Shown here piece after piece: positions 26,998 to 35,131 of a DNA stretch of 64,000 bases; within the stretch, counting starts at the first letter, position 1, and every line of letters begins with the position of its first letter. The notes below the pieces were generated by a model. The model ran no database searches. It saw only the letters and a program-made list of their open reading frames with translations, and was not told the DNA's origin. Made by a program: the position numbers and the translations under genes. Origin of the DNA: Candidatus Alcyoniella australis (GTDB lineage Bacteria > Lernaellota > Lernaellaia > JAVCCG01 > Alcyoniellaceae). The stretch spans positions 1 to 64,000 of the forward strand of contig JAVCCG010000107.1 in NCBI GenBank assembly GCA_030765605.1, read 5' to 3'.

Positions 26998-28881
26998 TCA
27001 GCTGCCGTAAAGCGCGTCCGCCAAGTATTTCAGTTTGTGGTGGATTAGTCTATCCCGCGCCGGCCAGCCCTTTTCGTTAATAGCCCGCAGCTCGTAGAAC
27101 TCTTTGAGCATCAGCTCCATGTCCGGAGCCGAGCCCTCGGTCGGTCCATCCTGGATCGGCGTCATCATCCGCTTGCTCAGCTTGTCGTCCTCGCTGCCGC
27201 TGCCGAACAGATTGGTCAGGCCGCGCTTTAAGTACCACAATCTTTCACCGAGCTCGAGGATCTCTTCCTGGGTGTACTCGAAACCTGTTACCGCGTTGAC
27301 CATCTCCAACGCCTGCGTCAGGTTGAGTATCATTGATCCCAGGTTGCAGAACACCGCGCAATGGGAAAAGAACTGACCGTAGTTCTGAGCGTGAATGTTC
27401 ATCTGGGCCTTGCCCACCGAGGTCAATCCTTCGATATCGTCGCAAAGATCGTCGATCTCGGGCACGTACATTCCGCCGCCCTCGATCGGATACTCCAGGC
27501 TGTTCATGTGGCACGCGCCGCGATTGCTTACCGCGTAGGCCAGGCCGTAGCCGTGCGCCGACCGCGGGTCGTGCATCGGCGCTTCGAGGCCGCGCACCGT
27601 GCTCAGGAAGTCCTCGCCGAAGCCCAGCTCCTTTGCCGCCGCGGCGCTGCCTTTGGCCAGCAACGCGCCGAATCCTTTTCCGGCCGCGATCTGTTTGGCC
27701 AGCTGGATTATCGTCTCGCTGTTGCCCCACGTAAGCTCGAGGCCGCCGGTCGTATCGGTGTCAATCAGTCCGCGCTCGAAACACTCCATGGCCCAGGCGA
27801 TGGACGCGCCGGCGGTGATCGTGTCGATCCCCGCGCGGTTGCAGATCTCGTTGGCCTTGGCTATCGATTCCATCGAAGGGTTGAGCAACATCGTACCGAA
27901 GGTGCCCATGGTCTCGTACTCCGGGCCGGGCCCCTTCTCCATTTGGAACGGACCGTCCGCTACCGCTACCTCGCGCTTGCAGGCTACGGAGCAGCTGTAA
28001 CAGGTCTTGTTGCCGGTCAACACCTTGTCGCCGTAGGCGATGGGGGCGATATCGTCGAACTGGTCCCATTCGCTGATCTGCCAATTCTTCATCGGGATGT
28101 CGCCGGAGATGATTCCCAGGTCCATGTGGCTCGCAGTGCCGAATGCGCGCAGCCCCTCGATGGTGATGTTGCCGTCGTACAGTTCCTTTAGTTCTTTCTT
28201 TAACACATCGAAACGCTCGGGAAGCGCGATCTTGGGTTTACCGCTTCCACGGACCCACAGCGCTTTGAGATTTTTCGAGCCGCAGACTGCTCCCAAACCC
28301 ACGCGGCCTGCCAGATGCCCCTTGTTGTTGACCATGTTGGCGATCGGCAGCAGCTTCTCGCCCGCCGGACCGATGGTGAAGACCTGGCCGCCCTTGTTCG
28401 AGTCGCCCCGATAGTCGGCGATGATGCGGTCGGTGGCCTCGTAGGTGTCCATTCCCCAATAGGCCGATCCGTCGCGGATCTGCACACGGTCGTCGTCGAT
28501 CGCCAACACTACAGGTTTATCCGACGCGCCGGTGATCACGATCCCGTCCCAGCCGGCGAACTTGATCTGCGGTCCGATGAAACCGCCGACGTTGGCTTCG
28601 CCCAGTACGCCGGTCTGCGGGCTCTTGGCCAGCACCTCGATGCGGCACACGGCGTTCATCCGTACACCGGTCAGAGGTCCGGTCATGATCACCAGCGGAT
28701 TGCGCGGATCGAGCGGGTCGATGTCCCAGTTGGGATTGAGCAGGTCGAAAAATAGTTTTACGCCCAGCCCCGATCCGCCGATGTACTCGCGGCTGACCTC
28801 GGTCGGAATCTCGATAGTCTCAATTGCGGACGTGCTCAGATCGACCTTGAGCACCTTGCCCGTGTGGCCACCGTATGTCAT
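26998..28881 (-). CDS. Aldehyde:ferredoxin oxidoreductase family (tungsten/molybdopterin)
   Basis: A 627-residue AOR-family enzyme that oxidises aldehydes to acids with ferredoxin. The 4Fe-4S ligands C-x2-C-x3-C are at Cys294, 297 and 301 (CYSCSVACKR), with the distal Cys in SHCAVFC (Cys508/512). The N-terminal pterin-binding region shows YIGGSGLG and ANVGGFIGPQIKFAGWDGI. The length is as usual for the family. It is 19 nt below the SCP2 gene and 38 nt above the porin gene. Next to an iron alcohol dehydrogenase it would complete alcohol-to-acid oxidation. Confidence 0.93.
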   Translation of the reverse strand: MTYGGHTGKVLKVDLSTSAIETIEIPTEVSREYIGGSGLGVKLFFDLLNPNWDIDPLDPRNPLVIMTGPLTGVRMNAVCRIEVLAKSPQTGVLGEANVGGFIGPQIKFAGWDGIVITGASDKPVVLAIDDDRVQIRDGSAYWGMDTYEATDRIIADYRGDSNKGGQVFTIGPAGEKLLPIANMVNNKGHLAGRVGLGAVCGSKNLKALWVRGSGKPKIALPERFDVLKKELKELYDGNITIEGLRAFGTASHMDLGIISGDIPMKNWQISEWDQFDDIAPIAYGDKVLTGNKTCYSCSVACKREVAVADGPFQMEKGPGPEYETMGTFGTMLLNPSMESIAKANEICNRAGIDTITAGASIAWAMECFERGLIDTDTTGGLELTWGNSETIIQLAKQIAAGKGFGALLAKGSAAAAKELGFGEDFLSTVRGLEAPMHDPRSAHGYGLAYAVSNRGACHMNSLEYPIEGGGMYVPEIDDLCDDIEGLTSVGKAQMNIHAQNYGQFFSHCAVFCNLGSMILNLTQALEMVNAVTGFEYTQEEILELGERLWYLKRGLTNLFGSGSEDDKLSKRMMTPIQDGPTEGSAPDMELMLKEFYELRAINEKGWPARDRLIHHKLKYLADALYGS

Positions 28882-28900
28882 CAGATAAGCCCCGTGGAAT

Positions 28901-29314
28901 TCAGTAGATGTTGAACTCGCCGTATCCGTTGTCGTCGAGGTACTTGGGGTACATCGTGTAGGTCGGCTTGATCGCGGGCAGCAGCTTGAGGATCTTGGGA
29001 ATCGGGCCCTTGGCCACCATCTGCTTGCGTGTCAGCGCGGCCATCAGGTTTACCTTGCCGAACCAGAACTTGTGCGCGATATCCGAGGTCATGCTCATCT
29101 CGACCAGGGCCGGCGAGTCGTTGTCGTTGATCACGACCCTCAAAGCATCGCCGGAGCAATCGATGTACACGCTGACTTCGGGATCGGTGTACTTGAAGCG
29201 GATGGTCAACCCACTGGCCAACAGCTTGTCCGCAACCGCGGGCGTCTGGGCCACGAGGTCAAAGAAGCCGCCGATTACCTCGCCGAATTTCTCGCCTGAG
29301 TCGAATAATGCCAT
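28901..29314 (-). CDS. SCP2 sterol-carrier-domain protein
   Basis: A 137-residue stand-alone SCP2 domain, recognisable by the V-S-V-Y-I-D beta-strand and the D-I-A-H-K-F-W-F-G-K-V-N-L-M helix, with K-G-P-I-P-K-I-L-K-L-L-P near the end. SCP2 domains bind acyl chains, acyl-CoAs or sterols. A strong GGAGGA site precedes the ATG. In this operon it could carry a hydrophobic intermediate between dehydrogenase and oxidoreductase (inference). Confidence 0.82.
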   Translation of the reverse strand: MALFDSGEKFGEVIGGFFDLVAQTPAVADKLLASGLTIRFKYTDPEVSVYIDCSGDALRVVINDNDSPALVEMSMTSDIAHKFWFGKVNLMAALTRKQMVAKGPIPKILKLLPAIKPTYTMYPKYLDDNGYGEFNIY

Positions 29315-29389
29315 TTTTATTTCCTCCAGTCGGTCCTGTATTTATTTACGGGCCGGGCCGGGTCGGCTCGCTTCGTCTCGGATCTTTTC

Positions 29390-30568
29390 TTAGTAGGCCG
29401 CCTTCAGAGTCTCGAGCACCGCTTCCTCCTCGACCTCGCGAGGGTTATAGAAGGTCGTGCCGTCCATTACAGCAGCTGCCGCGATCTTTTCCAGGCCGTC
29501 CTCGGGTACACCGGCCTGGCTAAGCTTGATCGGCAGGCCCGAGGAAGCGGCGAGCTTGTCTTGCAGCTCGCGCACCGCGTCGATCGCCTTGCGCGCGGCC
29601 GAAATCTCGTCCAGGCCATGGGTGTCCAGCCGCATCACCTGCGCCAGATCGCTCATCTGTTTGGGCACTTCCTCGAGGTTGTACTCCATACCGTAGGGCA
29701 GCAGGATCGCGTTGGCCACGCCGTGGGGCACGCCGTAGAGGCCGCCGGTGGCATGGGCCATCGAGTGCACGACTCCGACCATCGAGTGGCTGAAAGCCGC
29801 GCCGGCAAAGGTCGCGGCGACCAATACCTTGCTGCGCGCTTCGAGGTTGTCGCCCTGGCTGACCGCGATCGGCAGAAACTCCATCAGCATCCGAACCGCC
29901 TGCGAGGCGAAGGCGTCGGAGGCCGGATTCTTCTGCAGACCCCAGAAGGCCTCCATCGCGTGGGTCAGCGCATCCATGCCCGTGGCCGCCGTAAGCTGCG
30001 CGGGCAGGCTCAGCGTCATCTCCGGATCGAGCACCGCCAGATTGGGAAGCATGTGCTTGTCCACGAAGCTGTTCTTGGTGTGGGTCTCCTCGTCGAGGAT
30101 CACGGCCACCATCGTCACTTCCGAGCCGGTTCCCGCGGTGGTCGGAATCACGATCAGCGGCCGTAGCGGCTCGGTCAACGTTTGTGCGCCGGAGTAGTCG
30201 TTCAACAGGTCGCCGCCGTTGGTGAACAGGATGTTCGCGGCCTTGGCCGAGTCGATCACGCTGCCGCCGCCGATCGCCAGAATCGAGTCGGCCCGCGCGT
30301 CGCGCGCCTGATCGCAGATCTGCTTGACGATCTTGATCTCGCTGTTGGGCGGAACCTGATCGAACACACCGGCGATCTCTAAGCCGCCGCTTGTGATCCC
30401 GTCCAGCACCGGCTGGACCAAACCGACCTTCTTATAGAGAATTTCATCGGTGACAACGAATGGTCTCTTAATTTTTAAATCGCTGATTTCCGCGCTGAAA
30501 TCCTTGGCCAGACCAGGTCCGTATACAATCCTGGTGGGATGCCAAAACTCAAAAAAATCCGGCAGCAT
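29390..30568 (-). CDS. Iron-containing alcohol dehydrogenase
   Basis: A 392-residue group III (Fe-dependent) alcohol dehydrogenase. The NAD-binding loop is GGGSVIDSAK (about residues 100-109), the T-T-A-G-T-G-S-E segment follows, and the metal ligands are Asp199 and His203 in GMDALTHAMEAF plus His268 and His282 in the VVHSMAHATGG...PHG region. It is the first gene of the minus-strand operon, with AAGGA 9 nt before its ATG and a strong promoter candidate about 45 nt upstream. Substrate range cannot be deduced. Confidence 0.94.
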   Translation of the reverse strand: MLPDFFEFWHPTRIVYGPGLAKDFSAEISDLKIKRPFVVTDEILYKKVGLVQPVLDGITSGGLEIAGVFDQVPPNSEIKIVKQICDQARDARADSILAIGGGSVIDSAKAANILFTNGGDLLNDYSGAQTLTEPLRPLIVIPTTAGTGSEVTMVAVILDEETHTKNSFVDKHMLPNLAVLDPEMTLSLPAQLTAATGMDALTHAMEAFWGLQKNPASDAFASQAVRMLMEFLPIAVSQGDNLEARSKVLVAATFAGAAFSHSMVGVVHSMAHATGGLYGVPHGVANAILLPYGMEYNLEEVPKQMSDLAQVMRLDTHGLDEISAARKAIDAVRELQDKLAASSGLPIKLSQAGVPEDGLEKIAAAAVMDGTTFYNPREVEEEAVLETLKAAY

Positions 30569-30610
30569 AACCGATGTCCTTTCGTTTTATTGCCCTAGAT
30601 TGCGAGCAAT

Positions 30611-30639
30611 TTGATAGCACGCACATCCGGGTGTGTCAA
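30611..30639 (-). promoter_or_regulatory. Promoter of the dehydrogenase-SCP2-AOR-porin-mutase operon
   Basis: On the minus strand: a perfect TTGACA (30639-30634), 17-bp spacer, then TATCAA (30616-30611; 4 of 6). It sits about 43 nt upstream of the ATG of the iron alcohol dehydrogenase, the first gene of the run. Confidence 0.6.
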
Positions 30640-30748
30640 TCCAGAGTCACCGCGTTGTGATTTCCGTCTTGACCGCAATCTGACGCTGTCAGCAAGTGAG
30701 CTGCAATGATACACCACGCCGCCTGGAGTCGAAAGCGTAAGGCATCGC

Positions 30749-30777
30749 TTGATCGCTGCTGCGGCCGCGGATACAAT
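30749..30777 (+). promoter_or_regulatory. Promoter giving a probable leaderless transcript
   Basis: TTGATC (30749-30754; 4 of 6), 17-bp spacer, TACAAT (30772-30777; 5 of 6). The expected start site (about 30783-30786) falls on or just before the ATG at 30786, which has no Shine-Dalgarno sequence. Confidence 0.55.
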
Positions 30778-30785
30778 CGGCCGCC

Positions 30786-32015
30786 ATGAGTTCAGAAGTA
30801 AAGTTCAACGCCAAGTCGCGGCAGGCATCACGTCGGCTGCTGGTACTGCTGGAGACCGTAGAGGACTTCGAGCAGAACCTCGACCTCTACGTGCAGGACG
30901 GCGGGCAGATCGACGAGGATTTCCTGCCGACACTCGACCGCCTGCGGCAGCTGATTACCGAGGATTCCACAGAACTCGCCGGGGTGCTGTGCGAGGTCAG
31001 CGAGCCGTTTCAGGAGGGGCTGCTCGAATGGGCGGTCGCCTACAAGCGCGCCGACATGCTCGAGGCCTGGCTTTCGCACGCCGACCGCTCGATGGCCAAG
31101 GTAATCAAACGGCTGGCGCACACGCTCAAGACCCAGGGGATCCAGATCGAGGATCGGCGCGAGCGGCGCTCGTTGAAGATCGAGCCGGAGAAGCTCGAGG
31201 CGCCGCCCTCGCTGGTCAGCGCCACCGACAGTCAGGGCGAGCACGTTGTCTGGCTGGCGCGCGAAAATCCGCGCGGCGTGCGCACGCTGCAGGCGATCCT
31301 CTCTCCACAGCGCGGCGTGGCCAATTTCGACATGTACGAGGTCTCGCGCAGCGAGTACCGCAAGATGATCCGCGAGATCACTGTGGGCGACGAGTTCTTC
31401 ATCACCGAGGCGCCCACCGCATACGCGTTGTACCTGCTGCGGCGTTACGTCGACATAGGGCAGCCGCCGGATCGTTTCATCACCTCGCTGACGATGATCT
31501 CATCGGGCATCGAGCCTCCGGCCGACGACCCGCTGCTCTCGACGCTCCCCGCGCCTACCGACGCAATCGCCGCGGAGGTGATGCGAACCAGCGACCGCTT
31601 GCACGATCTGGAGCCGTTCAAGCATTTCGTGCCCGACCGCAGCGCTGTGATGGATCTGGAACACAAGCTGTACAACCTGGAGCACAGCGAGCTGATGGTC
31701 GACGAGCAACAGCGCCGCGAACAGATCGGTATCACCCTCAACAAGGCGATCGACGACTTCTTTAAGAGTTCGGCCGTGATCCAGCGGATTCGCGACATGG
31801 CCGCACTGTTGCACCTGATGGGCCGTCCCGAGCAACGCAACTTGGCGCGGGCCACGGCCGAGCTGCTGGAAAGCGGCGAGTGTTTGCCGCACACGGTTCC
31901 GTTCGCATTGCGCACGTTCAGCAAGATCTTCACGCGCTGGCCCCTCGACGCCCCGGAAGAGACCGAACCCGAAGCGGGCTCCGAGTCCGGCGGGCTGATC
32001 GTGGCCGGACGATGA
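30786..32015 (+). CDS. Conserved-looking hypothetical protein, mostly helical
   Basis: A 409-residue soluble protein with no signal or membrane segment. Residues 10-130 look alpha-helical and charged. A mixed alpha/beta part (about 150-230) holds an E-H-V-V-W-L-A-R-E-N-P-R-G-V segment and V-G-D-E-F-F-I-T-E-A. The rest is helical again, with a disordered acidic tail. I do not recognise a family and see no catalytic motif. It appears to be transcribed from the promoter directly abutting its start, and is followed after 4 nt by a B12-radical SAM gene, so the two are probably functionally linked. Confidence 0.65.
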   Translation: MSSEVKFNAKSRQASRRLLVLLETVEDFEQNLDLYVQDGGQIDEDFLPTLDRLRQLITEDSTELAGVLCEVSEPFQEGLLEWAVAYKRADMLEAWLSHADRSMAKVIKRLAHTLKTQGIQIEDRRERRSLKIEPEKLEAPPSLVSATDSQGEHVVWLARENPRGVRTLQAILSPQRGVANFDMYEVSRSEYRKMIREITVGDEFFITEAPTAYALYLLRRYVDIGQPPDRFITSLTMISSGIEPPADDPLLSTLPAPTDAIAAEVMRTSDRLHDLEPFKHFVPDRSAVMDLEHKLYNLEHSELMVDEQQRREQIGITLNKAIDDFFKSSAVIQRIRDMAALLHLMGRPEQRNLARATAELLESGECLPHTVPFALRTFSKIFTRWPLDAPEETEPEAGSESGGLIVAGR

Positions 32016-32019
32016 TTCG

Positions 32020-33468
32020 ATGAGAGTCGCGCTGGTCCATCCGCCGGAGTCGGTCCAGAGCATCGGCTCCGAGATCGTTCAGCACCCGATCAACATCGCC
32101 AGCATCGCCGCCTACATCCGCCGCGAAAACGACGCCGAGGTCGAGCTGTGGGACTACGCCGTGCTCGACCACCCCAGCGAGGACTTCCGCGAACGGATGC
32201 GCCGCTTCAAGCCGCAGATCGTCGGCTTCTCGTGCATGACCCCGTTGATCGTTCAGGGGGCGGAGTTGGCACGGATCGCAAAGCAGGAAGACCCCGAGGT
32301 GTTGGTCGTGGTCGGCGGGCCCCACGTTTCGGCGATCCCCGAGCACACCCTGGAGCAATACGAGAGTTTCGACATCAGCGCCATCGGCGAGGGCGAACAG
32401 ACGATGTCCGAGATCATCCACGCGCTGGAGCACGGACTGCCGCTGGAGAACATCGCCTCCACCGCAGTGCGCATTGACGGCGCCATCCGGCGCAACGAGC
32501 TGCGTGATCTGATCCACGATCTGGACGACCTGCCCTACCCGGCCCGCGACCTGATCGACCTCGAGCTGTACAAGGGCTCGAGCTCGCCGGGCCTGGACAG
32601 CTCGTTGCAGCGAATCACCGAACTGTTCACCTCCCGCGGATGCCCGATGAATTGCATCTTTTGCGCCAGCGCAGTGACGCACCGCAACAAAGTGCGTTTC
32701 CGCTCGGCCGAACATGTACTTGGTGAAGTGCGACAGTGCGTCGAGCAGTACGGCATCCAGCATTTCACCATCGACGACGACACCTTTACCTACGGCCACA
32801 AGCGGCTGACCGCGATCTGCGATGGGTTGCGCGAACTGGGCGTAAGCTGGGATTGTGACAGCCGCGTGGATTCGGTCAATCCCGAGGTGCTCAAGATGAT
32901 GGCCGACTCGGGCTGCAAAAAGATCGCCTTCGGCGTTGAGACCGGCAGCCCGCGGATGCTCGAACTGATCAAGAAACAAATCACGGTCGAGCAAATCGAG
33001 GACGGCTTCGACTGGGCGCATCGCGCCGGAATTCTCACATCAGCCTTCATCATGATCGGAAGCCACCCCAGCGAGACCATCGAAGACCTCGACCAAACCC
33101 TGGCCCTGATAAAGCGCATCCGCCCGGACTTCGTGCTGGTCTACATCGCGGTGCCCTACCCCGGGACCGAGCTGTACCACATCATGCACGACCAGGAGCT
33201 GGTGTTCACCGAGGACTGGAACGAGTACGACATCGTGCGCACGATCCCCAAGTGGCGCACCGAAAACTTCTCGCCCGATCAACTCGTGGCCCTACAAGAG
33301 AAGCTCTACCGCAAGATCTACTTCACGCCGCGCTTTATCGCGCAAAAGCTGTTCGCGATCCGCTCATTGGACGACTTCCGCTATATGTGGGACAAGGGAT
33401 TTTCGCTGCTGAGCTTCCTGGGCGACCGGCGCAAGCAGAGTAAAATCTCGGCGCCTTCCGGCGACTGA
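32020..33468 (+). CDS. B12-binding-domain radical SAM enzyme
   Basis: A 482-residue protein with an N-terminal Rossmann-like cobalamin-binding domain (about residues 1-150, with VVVGGPHVSAIPE and AIGEGEQT) and a radical SAM core whose cluster motif is CPMNCIFC (after TSRG), followed by ESR-like strands IDDDTF and FGVETGSP. No canonical D-x-H-x-x-G is visible, as is common in this class. Members methylate unactivated carbons or rearrange rings in lipids, cofactors and secondary metabolites. It is 4 nt after the hypothetical gene; the substrate is unknown. Confidence 0.85.
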   Translation: MRVALVHPPESVQSIGSEIVQHPINIASIAAYIRRENDAEVELWDYAVLDHPSEDFRERMRRFKPQIVGFSCMTPLIVQGAELARIAKQEDPEVLVVVGGPHVSAIPEHTLEQYESFDISAIGEGEQTMSEIIHALEHGLPLENIASTAVRIDGAIRRNELRDLIHDLDDLPYPARDLIDLELYKGSSSPGLDSSLQRITELFTSRGCPMNCIFCASAVTHRNKVRFRSAEHVLGEVRQCVEQYGIQHFTIDDDTFTYGHKRLTAICDGLRELGVSWDCDSRVDSVNPEVLKMMADSGCKKIAFGVETGSPRMLELIKKQITVEQIEDGFDWAHRAGILTSAFIMIGSHPSETIEDLDQTLALIKRIRPDFVLVYIAVPYPGTELYHIMHDQELVFTEDWNEYDIVRTIPKWRTENFSPDQLVALQEKLYRKIYFTPRFIAQKLFAIRSLDDFRYMWDKGFSLLSFLGDRRKQSKISAPSGD

Positions 33469-33478
33469 CCGTTCCGCG

Positions 33479-34186
33479 TCAGCCGTTCCTGGAAATCTTG
33501 CGCAACAACATCAGCTCGCGAAACCCGCGCCTGATGGCGCCGGCCGATCCGCCGGTCTGAAGTCCGCTGGGCCGCGGACGGTGGGCGATCGGCACCTCGA
33601 CCCAGTCCAGGCCGGCCTGCTTCCAGCGCAGGAAGATCGCGGCGTTGATCCCCGGTCCCTGGATCTGGAGCTGGTCAAGGCGCAATGCGTCGCGCGCCTG
33701 CCTGGTCATCAGCTTGAAAGCACAGTTCACGTCGCGCACCCGCACGCGCAGCAGTACGTTGACCATCGCAGTCCAAACCCTGCCGTAGAGCAACCGGTGC
33801 CAGGGGTCGGCCCGCGGGCTGCGATAGCCCACAACCACATCGACCCCTGCGCTTTGCTGCGCCGCAAGCAGCGTACCGATTTGCGCGAGGTCGAACTGCA
33901 GATCAGCGTCGGAGAACATGATCAGCTCCGAATCCGCAGCTGACAATCCGCTGATCAGCGCCGCGCCGTAGCCGCGGTTGTGCGGATGATGTACGGCCGT
34001 AATCAGCGGATCGGCCAGAGCCAGCTCGCGAATCAGCTCGGTGGAGCCGTCGTCCGAGCCATCGTCAACCAGCACCAGCCGCGCAGCGCAGCCGCAGGCC
34101 TCCAGCGCTGCGCGCGCCTGAGCCACCAGCGCCGGGAGCAACTGGACCTCGTTGTAAATCGGGAAAACAGCGCTGATATCGGCCAT
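33479..34186 (-). CDS. Family 2 glycosyltransferase (polyprenyl-phosphate-sugar synthase type)
   Basis: A 235-residue GT-A-fold enzyme without membrane helices. It shows the N-terminal FPIYNE motif, the LVDDGSDDGST nucleotide-sugar site and the SDADLQFD acidic motif, which is close to dolichyl/undecaprenyl-phosphate mannose or glucose synthases. It may charge a lipid carrier for GT-C enzymes such as the one at 12964. It is convergent with the B12-radical SAM gene, 10 nt apart, and no terminator is visible between them. Confidence 0.85.
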   Translation of the reverse strand: MADISAVFPIYNEVQLLPALVAQARAALEACGCAARLVLVDDGSDDGSTELIRELALADPLITAVHHPHNRGYGAALISGLSAADSELIMFSDADLQFDLAQIGTLLAAQQSAGVDVVVGYRSPRADPWHRLLYGRVWTAMVNVLLRVRVRDVNCAFKLMTRQARDALRLDQLQIQGPGINAAIFLRWKQAGLDWVEVPIAHRPRPSGLQTGGSAGAIRRGFRELMLLRKISRNG

Positions 34187-34249
34187 CGACGAATCCTAAC
34201 CATCGCCCGTGCGCTTTACAAGGCGACCCCTGATCCTCCCCCCGCGTTC

Positions 34250-34278
34250 TTGACACCTCCAATGCGCCGTGATACTTA
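34250..34278 (+). promoter_or_regulatory. Candidate promoter ahead of the receiver-domain gene and valS
   Basis: Perfect TTGACA (34250-34255), 17-bp spacer ending in TGA, then TACTTA (34273-34278), a poor -10 but with a TGn extension. It is about 30 nt upstream of the proposed TTG start. Confidence 0.35.
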
Positions 34279-34307
34279 GCCCAAGCATCTGTTAATTGAG
34301 GGTTATA

Positions 34308-35072
34308 TTGAGTAAGACCGTCCTGCTCGCACAGCATAGCAGCACCATTGATCAGGCCGTGCGCCTGAGCTTGGCAGGCTATGGCCTGCGCTATGTGGTG
34401 TGTAAAAGCAGTGAGCAGATCGTTTCCGCCTGCAGAAGCAATCAGCCGCACCTAGTGATCTGTGACCTGCGTTCGGGAAACGACCGCATGCTCGAGGTCT
34501 GCAATCAGCTCAAGTCCGACACCGAGCTGCAAACGATCCCGCTGATCGTACTGCAGTCCCAGGGCTCGGAGCCGTTGGAAGCGGCGGATCATCAGCTTGA
34601 AAAACCGTTTCGCGCCGAGCAATTGCGCGAGTTGGTCGAGACCTCGTTCAAGTCCGGGGAGGCCCGCGCCGACGACGCGGCAGGCCGCGACTCGATGATC
34701 TACCACCAGATCTACGACCCTGACACCGGAAATATGGTCGACGAATCGATCATTCCCAAGGAATTGGGCGGAACCTTCAGCCCGCTGTCCGGGATTGAAG
34801 CGGACTTCAACCCGACTGCGGACGCGCAGTCCCAGGAGCCTGCCGCCACGCAGCTCAATGCCGAGCAGTATCAACGACTGACCAAGGCCGTTGAAGAACA
34901 GGTATCGCAGATCATCTCCCAGTGGCTGGAAAAATACGCCGAGAAAGAGCTGCGCAAGGTCATTGTATCCAGCGCCAGGGACGTCATCGAAAGCAAGATC
35001 GACCAGTCCCTGCCCAAGCTGATCCAGGGCGTAGTCCGGCAACAACTGCTGTCCCTTAAAAATAAACGCTGA
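34308..35072 (+). CDS. Response-regulator-like protein with helical C-terminal domain
   Basis: A 254-residue protein. Residues 1-115 are a receiver-like domain with an aspartate in VICDLRSG at the usual phosphorylation strand and the conserved Lys in LEKPF; the acidic pair after strand 1 is not conserved (LLAQHSS), so phosphorylation is doubtful. Residues 175-250 form an amphipathic helical region with long charged helices. I chose the TTG at 34308 because GAGGG is about 5 nt upstream and the protein then starts MSKTVLLA; a TTG at 34296 is the alternative. It precedes valS. Confidence 0.7.
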   Translation: MSKTVLLAQHSSTIDQAVRLSLAGYGLRYVVCKSSEQIVSACRSNQPHLVICDLRSGNDRMLEVCNQLKSDTELQTIPLIVLQSQGSEPLEAADHQLEKPFRAEQLRELVETSFKSGEARADDAAGRDSMIYHQIYDPDTGNMVDESIIPKELGGTFSPLSGIEADFNPTADAQSQEPAATQLNAEQYQRLTKAVEEQVSQIISQWLEKYAEKELRKVIVSSARDVIESKIDQSLPKLIQGVVRQQLLSLKNKR

Positions 35073-35131
35073 CCGGGTCAACCGGTTAAACTACCGAATC
35101 ACCACCCCACGTTGGGTTGACGAGGACGATG

